NCBI GenBank assembly: GCA_900551205.1 | Contig: URUW01000100.1 | Coordinates: 1 to 6,713, forward strand | Direction of reading: 5' to 3' | DNA: 6,713 nucleotides | Source: an uncultured Collinsella sp. | GTDB taxonomy: Bacteria > Actinomycetota > Coriobacteriia > Coriobacteriales > Coriobacteriaceae | In this document: positions 1 through 6,011 of the stretch, in pieces | Position numbering within the stretch: position 1 is the stretch's first letter | Layout: each line of letters opens with the position of its first letter | Position numbers and translations under genes: made by a program | The notes under the pieces: generated by a model | The model's database searches: none | What the model was told of the DNA's origin: nothing | What the model saw: the letters and a program-made list of their open reading frames with translations, nothing else

Positions 1-21
1 TAGTACTATAGCTGGTGTAAC

Positions 22-54
22 CCCGCTATTGTCGCGGCCGGACAGCATTGCGGG
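22..54 (+). other. Possible hairpin in the leader of the deiminase gene
   Basis: An interrupted stem can be drawn from CCCGC at 22-26 with GCGGG at 50-54. It continues through AT/AT and TGTC/GACA with a mismatch and a 2-nt bulge, around the loop GCGGCCG. It lies just ahead of the ribosome-binding site of the first gene. It could be a leader structure or the end of an upstream gene's terminator, although no T-run follows. The rest of 1-76 shows no convincing promoter; the -35 region of any promoter near TACTAT (4-9) would be outside the window. Confidence 0.25.
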
Positions 55-63
55 AAACCCGAC

Positions 64-70
64 GGAAGGA
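64..70 (+). promoter_or_regulatory. Ribosome-binding site that sets the deiminase start
   Basis: GGAAGGA lies 6 nt before the ATG at 77. It supports that ATG over the in-frame TTG at 29, which has no comparable site. The family's N-terminal MPxEF/W motif also begins a few residues after the ATG. Confidence 0.75.
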
Positions 71-76
71 CCAACC

Positions 77-1290
77 ATGTACGAGAACTATCGTATGCCG
101 GGCGAGTTTGAGAAGCGCTCCAACGTCTATGTGACATGGCTTCCCGATTACATTCGCGCAGAGGGCTTCGATAATCGCCAGCCCTGCGTTGACGTAATTA
201 AAGCTTTGCTTGAGTATGGCGATGTTACGGTCAACCTCAACTGTGGCACCCCCGGCTCCTACGAGGAAGCCTGCTCGCGCCTTAAAGAAGAAGGGGTGGA
301 TCTCGACCGTATCCAGATTACGCAGTTCGAAGACTCCAACTTCTACGTTCGCGACAACGGCCCCAGCATCATGGTCGACGACGAAGGCCATTCCTATATG
401 GTCAACCCCGCTTGGACCTATTATGGCGTGTGGGACAAGAACTCCCCAGAGTGCCAGTCCGCACGCAGGGCAGCTGTTCACATGGCGGTTGCGCTCGGGT
501 GCTTCGATATCGTCAATTCCGAAATGGTTTCGGAGGGCGGCGACCGCGAGTTTGACGGTCACGGCACCCTGATCGCCATCGAGGACACGGAATGCCGCAA
601 GCGCAATCCCGAGTTCTCAAAAGAGGAAGTGGAGGCCGAGTACAAGCGCATCTACAACCTCAACAAGGTTATCTGGCTGCCGCAGCCTATGCTTGAGGAC
701 GACGACTATCGACTGGGCATCCTCGACGAGAAGGAAGATGGAACTCCTGTCTTCGGCATGAGCTTCGCCGCCCACATCGATGAGATGTGCCGCTTTATCA
801 CCCCGAACAAGATTCTTCTTGCCGAGGTATCCGATGAGGAGGCCGCCTCGAGCAAGGCGACGCCGCCTACGAGATTCTACGCGCCGAGACGGACTGGGAG
901 GGCAAGCCCTTCGAAATCGTCCGCATGCCCACTGCCGAGCCGATCGAGGTTGTCATCGCCCCCGGCGACGAGGACTACGAGCTGTATAAGGGCTTCATCG
1001 ACGAAATGGGCGGCAAGTTCATGGATGGCACCCCTTGGCCCGAAGGCCCCGTTCACTTTTATGCCGCAGCAAGCTACTGCAACTTCCTCATCTGCAACGG
1101 CGTCGTTCTTGGCCAGCGTTATTACCACGAAGGCATGAGCGAAGTCGTGAAGGAGAAGGACGAGCAGGCCAAGGCGGTTCTTGAGAGCTGCTTCCCCGAT
1201 CGCAAGGTCATCATGATCGACTCTCTCGCGCTTAACCTGTCCGGCGGCGGCGTGCACTGCTGGACCAAGGACGTGGCCGCCAGCTGCTAG
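77..1290 (+). pseudogene. Agmatine deiminase / PAD_porph family guanidino hydrolase, frameshifted
   Basis: This family hydrolyses a guanidinium group to a ureido group plus ammonia in the cytoplasm; the classic reaction is agmatine to N-carbamoylputrescine. Frame one (from ATG 77) gives about 258 good residues: N-terminal MPGEFEKRSNVYVTWL, RDNGP at 92-96, EGGD at 153-156 and HID at 233-235. The match is then lost, and this frame runs on to a stop at 1136-1138. The family match resumes in the frame of codon 853 (QGDAAYEIL onward) and ends GGGVHCWTK at the stop 1288-1290. Inserting one base near 850/851 (TCG-gAG-CAA) restores a 404-residue protein with all expected catalytic positions: D93, E153, H233, D235 and C395. 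Usual family length is about 340-380. The tail stops nine residues after the catalytic Cys and lacks the common TQQxP ending, so the substrate may not be agmatine. It precedes a transcarbamylase and a carrier gene. The frameshift may be a true mutation or a sequencing error. Confidence 0.85.
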
Positions 1291-1307
1291 CAAGTTCTTA
1301 AACTTGC
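1290..1307 (+). other. Small hairpin at the deiminase stop codon
   Basis: GCAAGTT (1290-1296) and AACTTGC (1301-1307) form a perfect 7-bp stem with a 4-nt loop, beginning at the last base of the TAG stop. No T-run follows, so it is not a normal terminator. It may protect the 3' end of the upstream message or be chance. Confidence 0.3.
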
Positions 1308-1337
1308 GCTGCCTGATCCAAGCGCCACATTTACAGT

Positions 1338-1367
1338 CCCCGAGGGATATCCGTGTTTCCCTCGGGG
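1338..1367 (+). other. Strong intercistronic hairpin between deiminase and transcarbamylase genes
   Basis: CCCCGAGGGA (1338-1347) pairs perfectly with TCCCTCGGGG (1358-1367) around a 10-nt loop. The next bases are GCGCATTC, with no T-run on either strand, so a classical intrinsic terminator is unlikely. It sits in the 121-nt gap, about 45 nt before the next start codon. A processing or stability element giving unequal expression of the two genes is plausible, and a weak or Rho-assisted terminator is the alternative. Confidence 0.6.
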
Positions 1368-1411
1368 GCGCATTCGACACTTACCCATCAAACAATTGAA
1401 AGGAAATAGGC

Positions 1412-2476
1412 ATGAACAACAGCCTTCGCGGTCGCGACTACCTCAACATCCACGATCTTTCCTCTGAGGATTTCCGTTACCTCATCGATCTTGCCTGGAA
1501 CCTCAAGGCCCAGAAAAAGTCCGGTGTCGACCAGCGCTACTTCCCCGGCAAGAACGTTCTCGCCAACTTTGAGTGGGGCTCGACCCGCACTCGTTGCGCC
1601 TTTGAGACCTCTTGCAACGACCTGGGCATGGGCTTCACCTATCTGACCAACTCCCACATGGGCGATTGCGAGACCATCGAGGATGCCATGCGCGTCTTCA
1701 ACGGCATGTATGATCTCATTGTCTATCGTGCACAAAAGGACGAGCAGTTCCTCTATGATGTCGCCGACTTGGTCGATATTCCAGTCATCAATGCCCTCAC
1801 CCTCGGCGATCACCCGACCCAGATGCTCGCTGACGCTCTCACGATGGAGGAGCAGTGGGGTGGTCTGCGCACGAGCCGTGGCAAGAAGATGGCCTTCGTT
1901 GGCAACTGCGCCGGCGCCCCCGTGTGGTATGGCCGTCTGTGCGCGATGCTCGACATGGACTTCCTCGCCATCGGCCCCGACGACCTCCGTCACCAGATGT
2001 GCAAGGAAATGATCGAGGAGGTTGAGGCCTGCTACGCCAAGTACGCGCCTAACAGGACCTTCACCATCACCTCTGACCTTGATGCTCTGGACGGTGTCGA
2101 CGTAATCGTTACCGAGGAGTGGCGCTACATCAACCCCGAGTGCGGCGACGAGGTTCTGGACCCCGACGACTACAACTCTTGGCTTGGCGACGCCGAGTCC
2201 CTGTACCCCTATCGCGTCACCAGTGAGCTGTGCAAGCGCACCAACAACCCCGACATCTTCTGCATGCACGAGCTCCCCTCTGTTCACAACGCAAATCACC
2301 GCGTTGGCAAGATGTTGCTCGACCAGTGCAAGAACGACCTGCATCGTGAAATCATCACCCAGGGCTTTGAGATTGCGGACGAGTGCTTTGAGGCCAACGC
2401 GTCGGTCATCTTCCGTGAGGCAGAGAACCGTCAGCACACCATTAAGGCCGTTATGTGCGCCCTTCTGGGTCTCTAG
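1412..2476 (+). CDS. Ornithine/putrescine-type carbamoyltransferase, acceptor unclear
   Basis: A 354-residue cytoplasmic enzyme of the aspartate/ornithine carbamoyltransferase family, which moves a carbamoyl group between carbamoyl phosphate and an amine. The ATG follows AAAGGAAA (1399-1406). The carbamoyl-phosphate half is intact: STRTR at 57-61 followed by FE, and HPTQ at 134-137. The C-terminal REAENRQHTIKAVM (335-348) is typical of ornithine transcarbamylases. The acceptor half differs: the usual HCLP reads HELP (286-289), the usual TDVW reads TEEW (234-237), and the SMG ornithine loop is absent, replaced by an acidic loop about seven residues longer (238-266). The length is slightly above the usual 330-340. 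It follows a deiminase gene and overlaps the RBS of a carrier gene, so a catabolic role (phosphorolysis of a ureido compound) is more likely than arginine synthesis. Family is secure; substrate is inference, and ornithine or putrescine is not proven. Confidence 0.93.
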   Translation: MNNSLRGRDYLNIHDLSSEDFRYLIDLAWNLKAQKKSGVDQRYFPGKNVLANFEWGSTRTRCAFETSCNDLGMGFTYLTNSHMGDCETIEDAMRVFNGMYDLIVYRAQKDEQFLYDVADLVDIPVINALTLGDHPTQMLADALTMEEQWGGLRTSRGKKMAFVGNCAGAPVWYGRLCAMLDMDFLAIGPDDLRHQMCKEMIEEVEACYAKYAPNRTFTITSDLDALDGVDVIVTEEWRYINPECGDEVLDPDDYNSWLGDAESLYPYRVTSELCKRTNNPDIFCMHELPSVHNANHRVGKMLLDQCKNDLHREIITQGFEIADECFEANASVIFREAENRQHTIKAVMCALLGL

Positions 2477-2479
2477 GAG
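2475..2479 (+). promoter_or_regulatory. Ribosome-binding site overlapping the upstream stop codon
   Basis: AGGAG shares two bases with the TAG stop (2474-2476) of the transcarbamylase gene and lies 8 nt before the ATG at 2488. It supports that ATG rather than the in-frame upstream ATG at 2455. It also suggests translational coupling of the two genes. Confidence 0.75.
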
Positions 2480-2487
2480 CTGTATCA

Positions 2488-3753
2488 ATGGAAAATGCAA
2501 AGTTAAAGAGCAGCAAGGTTTACGCATGGGTTCTCGTGATCGCGCTCGGCCTCATGTCTGCCGGTACGACCGGATCCTATAGCGTAATCGCTGGCTCCTT
2601 CGTCGCGCCCGTGTGCGAGGAGTTCGGATTTGACTACTCCATCTTCTCGTATTACTTCACTGCAACGCTCATTGGTCTTGCAGCGGCTCTTCCGTTTGTC
2701 GGAAAACTCATCCCCAAGGTTGTTGGCAAGTTTTGGCTCCCCGTCGTCGAGCTTATTCTGCTCGCCGCTGGCGCAGGCATGGCCTTCTACACCGAAGTCT
2801 GGATGTTCATCGCAGCTGGTGCTTTGATTGGCGTTTGCTTCGCCTTCACTACCGGCGTCGCCATGTCCGATGTTATTGACCAGTGGTTCAAAAAATCTGG
2901 CGGCCTGGCAATTGGTCTCGCTTGGGCAGTGAACTCGATTTACATGCTCATCATGAGTCCCGTCATCACCTCTGTCATTGAGGCTGCTGGCTGGAGGACT
3001 GGTTATCTGGTGCTCGCTGGCGTCTCCGCCGTGCTCATTCTTCCCGCTTCCATCCTGATTATCCGCTATAAGCCCCAGGACAAGGGCATGCTGCCCTATG
3101 GCTATGTCGAAGGCGAGACGGTCGCCGAGACCGAGGAGACGACCGAGGATAGTGCACGTGGCGTTAGCTACGCACGCGCTATTAAGTCGCCTGCATTCTT
3201 TTTCTGCATCGGCTTCCTCTGCCTCGTTCAGCTTACTTGCTGCATGAACCAGCTGTTCCCCACCTATGCCGCCGAGGTCGGCTTTAGCCCCATGGTGGGT
3301 GGCTTCATGGTTTCCGCCGCATCGCTGTTCGACCTGTTCCTCAACCCGATCGTCGGTACCACTTGCGATAAGTTTGGCAGCACCAAGGCCATTCTGAGCT
3401 GGCTCGCCGTCTCGATTCTCTCCTTTGTCATGCTCATGATGAGCAGCGGCAACTCGACGCTCAGCATTCTTGCTGCCGGTGTTAACGACGTCATGTACGT
3501 CATCGCCGGCACCGCTCTGACCGTTTTGGTGATGGACGTCTTTGGCTCCCGTGACTTTGGTCGCATCTTCGCGCTCATCTGCTCCGTGGGCTATATCGTC
3601 GGCGCCTTTGGCATGCCCGTCATGATGAAGGTATACGAGCTTGTCGGCTCCTTCCAGGGCGTTTTCATCTTCTGTATTGCATGCAACGTCATCATCGGTC
3701 TGTTCTTGCTGCTGGCAAAGAAGACTGGTAAGAGCCTCTCTTGGGACGAATAG
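2488..3753 (+). CDS. MFS (major facilitator superfamily) transporter, 12 TM
   Basis: A 421-residue inner-membrane carrier with about twelve hydrophobic segments in two groups of six. The first six lie roughly at 13-35, 53-72, 82-101, 105-125, 138-160 and 170-193. The second six lie roughly at 233-255, 265-288, 302-320, 325-350, 356-380 and 388-410. A charged, acidic central loop (about 195-230, with TVAETEETTED) separates the halves, as usual for MFS proteins. The loop between TM8 and TM9 carries an MFS motif A-like sequence, GTTCDKFGSTK (290-300). The matching loop between TM2 and TM3 (GKLIPKVVGKF) lacks the acidic residue. Its start overlaps the transcarbamylase gene's end region by sharing the RBS. 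That position suggests uptake of the guanidino substrate of the pathway or exchange of substrate for product, unlike the APC-type antiporters of known agmatine and arginine deiminase operons. The substrate is not known, and the resemblance to oxalate/formate-type (OFA) carriers is only general. Confidence 0.9.
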   Translation: MENAKLKSSKVYAWVLVIALGLMSAGTTGSYSVIAGSFVAPVCEEFGFDYSIFSYYFTATLIGLAAALPFVGKLIPKVVGKFWLPVVELILLAAGAGMAFYTEVWMFIAAGALIGVCFAFTTGVAMSDVIDQWFKKSGGLAIGLAWAVNSIYMLIMSPVITSVIEAAGWRTGYLVLAGVSAVLILPASILIIRYKPQDKGMLPYGYVEGETVAETEETTEDSARGVSYARAIKSPAFFFCIGFLCLVQLTCCMNQLFPTYAAEVGFSPMVGGFMVSAASLFDLFLNPIVGTTCDKFGSTKAILSWLAVSILSFVMLMMSSGNSTLSILAAGVNDVMYVIAGTALTVLVMDVFGSRDFGRIFALICSVGYIVGAFGMPVMMKVYELVGSFQGVFIFCIACNVIIGLFLLLAKKTGKSLSWDE

Positions 3754-3803
3754 TTCGATTCGTCTTAGTCATACGCTGTAGGAGTTAATCTGCAGCAGCT
3801 TTA

Positions 3804-3832
3804 GGGCATCGGCTAACGCCGGTGCCCTTTTT
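3804..3832 (+). terminator. Intrinsic terminator of the deiminase-transcarbamylase-MFS unit
   Basis: GGGCATCGGC (3804-3813) pairs over 10 bp, including one G-T wobble, with GCCGGTGCCC (3818-3827) around the loop TAAC. Five T residues follow (3828-3832). It lies 50 nt after the transporter stop codon and is a standard Rho-independent terminator for + strand transcription. Confidence 0.92.
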
Positions 3833-3837
3833 CATGG

Positions 3838-3870
3838 AATGTGACAAAGGGACAGTCCCTTTGTCACATT
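3838..3870. repeat. 33-nt palindromic repeat, copy A
   Basis: A perfect palindrome with 16-nt arms: AATGTGACAAAGGGAC, a central A, then the exact reverse complement. Two further copies occur at 5692-5724 and 6088-6120. It lies between two converging units, 5 nt after the + strand terminator and 6 nt beyond the stop of the leftward gene. In RNA from either strand it would form a strong hairpin, so it could end or protect the leftward transcript; there is no adjacent T-run in that direction. It resembles REP-type extragenic palindromes. Confidence 0.88.
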
Positions 3871-3876
3871 GGGCGC

Positions 3877-5010
3877 CTAGCTCGTTTTGCCCACCAACGT
3901 GATACGGATGCTTGGATGGGTGTACTCGTCAAACTCGTCCTCGGGCTCCGTGTCAAACGAATAGTACGTTTTGATGGGGTTGTCACTCGTCCTGATGGAG
4001 ATTCTCTCGTAGAGCGAACCGTTCAAAAAAGCCTGCCTAAACTCTTCGGGGAGCTTTTGCGGTGCTAGGAGCTCGGGACTCATGGCCTTGACGTCTACGG
4101 TTTGGACGACAGAGGAAAGTTCGTCCAAGTCGAGCTCGATGCGGGCGAGGTTGTCCTCAAGGCTCGCGTCGGGGTCGATCTCTGCTATGTAACTCACTTC
4201 CTTGAGCGTTCCCTTGTTGTCAAAGTCCAGATACGTATAGGTCTTCTGGGCGTCGGAGTCGCCTTCGTGCAGATAGCCGCGGACATGATAGCCGTAATCT
4301 TGATATCGCTCGTAGGGGTCATCGGCGGACACGTACTCGCATGCGGGCTCTAGCGTCTTGCGGGCGATGGCGATCTGCTCGGCCGCGGCCGCGGCATTCT
4401 CCTGCATCTCGATGTTTCCCTGTGCCAGCTGCGGGATATAAGCACCGCACACGATTGCGAGGGGCAGCGCCACAAGTGCGATGATCCACTTTTTTGCACG
4501 GGGGATAGGCACGCTATAGGCCTCCGCCATGGCCTTTGCGTTGGCATAGCTTTCGGTAAGTACGTCCGCTGCGGTGGCGACGGCGCCTACGGCAGCGGCG
4601 ACTTCTGCCGCGCCGCCCAGGTTGCGCACGGTCGCGTTATCGCTGTTCTTAAGCAGGCGCGCGGCAGCCTGCGTACCGATAACGCCTGCGATTTGTGCCG
4701 AGCGGTCTTTCTCGGTCTGCTCGACGACGAGTCGGTGCTGCATTTCCTTCCACTGCTTGCCGCGCATGCCAAAGCGCGGCGCGAGCGCGCAGTAGCAGAA
4801 TATGACGAGCTCGATGGCAGTGAGCGCCAAGGCGGTCATCATGCCCGTCTCTTGGAAGCCTTCGTGATGGAAGACGATATCGTCGATCATTTCGAAGGGA
4901 ATGATCAAAAAAGGCAGCACGAACGCCATGGCAAGCGCTGCACCGGCAATCTTGGGATAGATGCAGTATCGCTGGATACGCTTGCGTTCTTGTTCGGAAA
5001 TTGTTGCCAT
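3877..5010 (-). CDS. Uncharacterised three-TM membrane protein
   Basis: 377 residues from the ATG at 5010, which has AAGGA 6 nt upstream; an in-frame codon at 5064 would add 18 Pro/Arg-rich residues with no support. I do not recognise the family. Visible parts: a short basic N-terminus (SEQERKRIQR), TM1 at about 20-40, TM2 at about 57-78, and a region with Ala-rich helices (about 104-165, AAEVAAAVGAVATAA). TM3 follows at about 175-196, then an outer domain of about 180 residues (197-377) rich in Asp, Glu and Tyr with no obvious motif. With the positive residues inside, the C-terminal domain is predicted outside the membrane. It lies 63 nt downstream of the DUF3592-like gene on the same strand and is probably co-transcribed with it. 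It might be an envelope sensor or a surface protein; nothing in the sequence decides this. Confidence 0.82.
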   Translation of the reverse strand: MATISEQERKRIQRYCIYPKIAGAALAMAFVLPFLIIPFEMIDDIVFHHEGFQETGMMTALALTAIELVIFCYCALAPRFGMRGKQWKEMQHRLVVEQTEKDRSAQIAGVIGTQAAARLLKNSDNATVRNLGGAAEVAAAVGAVATAADVLTESYANAKAMAEAYSVPIPRAKKWIIALVALPLAIVCGAYIPQLAQGNIEMQENAAAAAEQIAIARKTLEPACEYVSADDPYERYQDYGYHVRGYLHEGDSDAQKTYTYLDFDNKGTLKEVSYIAEIDPDASLEDNLARIELDLDELSSVVQTVDVKAMSPELLAPQKLPEEFRQAFLNGSLYERISIRTSDNPIKTYYSFDTEPEDEFDEYTHPSIRITLVGKTS

Positions 5011-5016
5011 GGCTGG

Positions 5017-5021
5017 TCCTT
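5017..5021 (-). promoter_or_regulatory. Ribosome-binding site that sets the start of the three-TM protein
   Basis: Read leftwards, AAGGA stands 6 nt before the ATG at 5010. No similar site precedes the longer alternative start at 5064. Confidence 0.65.
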
Positions 5022-5073
5022 GGTGTCGTAACGGTCGTTGCGGCGCATGGGGCGCGGGGCGCATCAGTTTGAG

Positions 5074-5601
5074 CTAGCGCTGGATAAGAACATAGAGCAA
5101 GATGCTCATCGCGATGAGCAAGAAGCCTGCGATGTTAAACATCAGTGTGGCAAAGTTGCCCACGATGGGGCGTTCGACATAGCTTTTGTCTGGGTTGCTG
5201 GGGTTGTAGTACACGGTCATTTGGCTACCGAGGGGCCAAAGCTGCTCCGCGAGGGTGCCTAGGCGGGCGATGGGGCCTGTCTGCACGTGCAGCCAGCCCT
5301 TGGCGTCTTCGTAGGCGGTGGCTTGCGTGCGGATGGGGAGTCCCGACAAGCTTTTGGTCATTATGCCACGGAATTGTTTTTTCGCGCGGTATTGCGTGCC
5401 GTCGACGGCGTATTCCAAAACGGGATACATCCTGCCTTCGCCCATAAAGCGATGGTCGATGACCGTTCCCATGGTCACGGCGGTACAGGCCTTGGCTTTC
5501 TTGCGAGCGGCGGCTTTCATGAGCGCGCTCACTCCGATAAGCAGGATGCCGATGCCCCCAACCAAGATGAGCGCGAGCAGGGATATCTGCGACGTGGTCA
5601 C
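5074..5601 (-). CDS. DUF3592-like membrane protein, 175 aa
   Basis: A small membrane protein with TM1 at about 5-27, a beta-rich soluble domain at about 39-145, and TM2 at about 150-172. The middle domain has the pattern seen in DUF3592 proteins: a GTVIDHR strand (45-51), YPVLEYAVDGTQY (59-71), then PLGSQMTVYYNPSNPDKS (123-140), followed directly by the second helix. The function of this family is not known. The start is a GTG at 5601, backed by AAAGGAG 6 nt upstream. It is the first gene of a likely two-gene unit with the three-TM protein. The family call rests on layout and the YYNPxNP-type motif and is a recognition by eye; the gene itself is secure. Confidence 0.85.
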   Translation of the reverse strand: MTTSQISLLALILVGGIGILLIGVSALMKAAARKKAKACTAVTMGTVIDHRFMGEGRMYPVLEYAVDGTQYRAKKQFRGIMTKSLSGLPIRTQATAYEDAKGWLHVQTGPIARLGTLAEQLWPLGSQMTVYYNPSNPDKSYVERPIVGNFATLMFNIAGFLLIAMSILLYVLIQR

Positions 5602-5607
5602 GGCGTT

Positions 5608-5614
5608 CTCCTTT
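5608..5614 (-). promoter_or_regulatory. Ribosome-binding site supporting a GTG start
   Basis: Read leftwards, AAAGGAG lies 6 nt before the GTG at 5601. No ATG nearby is in frame with a comparable site, so GTG is the likely start of the DUF3592-like gene. Confidence 0.7.
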
Positions 5615-5639
5615 GGCGCGATACCGTCATATGTGACCC

Positions 5640-5645
5640 AGTATA
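5640..5645 (-). promoter_or_regulatory. Candidate -10 box for the leftward two-gene unit
   Basis: Read leftwards the sequence is TATACT, one base from the TATAAT consensus and about 39 nt before the GTG start. The region 17 nt upstream (AGCTCA, about 5663-5668) is a poor -35 match, so this is only a candidate. Confidence 0.35.
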
Positions 5646-5673
5646 GAGAATCCCGCCATCGATGAGCTATTGC

Positions 5674-5682
5674 GGGGGGGGG
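5674..5682. repeat. G9 homopolymer tract
   Basis: Nine consecutive G residues lie in the intergenic region, just upstream of the candidate -35 area of the leftward unit and 9 nt before palindrome copy B. Tracts of this length are prone to slippage. Whether it varies or matters for expression cannot be told from one sequence. Confidence 0.7.
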
Positions 5683-5691
5683 TCAATTCTG

Positions 5692-5724
5692 AATGTGACA
5701 AATGGACTGTTCCTTTGTCACATC
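5692..5724. repeat. 33-nt palindromic repeat, copy B (degenerate)
   Basis: Left arm AATGTGACAAATGGAC, central T, right arm GTTCCTTTGTCACATC. It matches copies A and C except at three positions, and those changes break perfect pairing near the loop and at the outer end. It is the oldest-looking of the three copies and lies 13 nt before the foldback element. Confidence 0.85.
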
Positions 5725-5737
5725 GGGGACTGCGGAA

Positions 5738-5923
5738 TCGAGGTCTAATACTTTTCCCGAGAAGTGAACGAGTGAAAACGGACTCCCGAAGCATCGACAC
5801 TTTTGGCGTGCAATTTCCTGCGGTTTTGCCAGTCAAATCCTGCGGTTTTGACGCCTAAAAATGTCAATGCTTCGGGGGTCCAAATAGAGCCGTTCACTTC
5901 TCGGGAAAAGTATTAGACCTCGA
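5738..5923. repeat. 186-nt foldback element with 33-bp inverted ends
   Basis: The outer arms (5738-5770 and 5891-5923) are perfect reverse complements over 33 bp. After an unpaired stretch of about 9-10 nt, inner arms 5780-5809 and 5851-5881 pair again with three mismatches and one gap (shared core CCCGAAGCAT). The loop (about 5810-5850) holds a direct repeat, TCCTGCGGTTTTG, at 5816-5828 and 5838-5850. No credible gene lies inside. It could be a MITE-like non-autonomous element or a structured RNA; no target-site duplication is obvious at its ends. Confidence 0.85.
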
Positions 5924-5977
5924 AATATGGGCGGCGTTCGCGAACGGCAACTAGCTTGCGTCCGGTAGCCGGCACTT

Positions 5978-6004
5978 GGGGCAAAGGGACTGCCCTTTTG
6001 CCCC
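5978..6004. repeat. Variant palindrome related to the 33-nt repeats (copy D)
   Basis: GGGGCAAAGGG pairs with CCCTTTTGCCCC with a one-base bulge, around ACTG. It shares the core CAAAGGGACTG with copy C but has GGGG/CCCC outer ends where the others have TGTGA/TCACA. This looks like a sister subfamily with the same core and different stem base. Confidence 0.65.
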
Positions 6005-6011
6005 TTCACCA

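Noticed and set aside
26..562. A 178-codon open frame on the - strand opposite the deiminase
   Set aside because: It is antisense to conserved deiminase motifs (RDNGP, EGGD), has no ribosome-binding site of note, and shows no family resemblance.
848..857. Programmed -1 frameshifting to make the full deiminase
   Set aside because: There is no slippery heptamer and no clear downstream pseudoknot at the junction, and the family is normally encoded in one frame. A one-base loss or read error is simpler.
1388..2527. A 379-codon open frame on the - strand, longer than the transcarbamylase itself
   Set aside because: It lies entirely opposite a gene with clear family motifs. In GC-rich genes the antisense frame is often open by codon bias, and its translation has no recognisable motif.
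5935..5944. GTTCGCGAAC as an operator
   Set aside because: It is a perfect 10-bp palindrome but short, and in GC-rich DNA it may occur by chance; no regulator or promoter is placed next to it.
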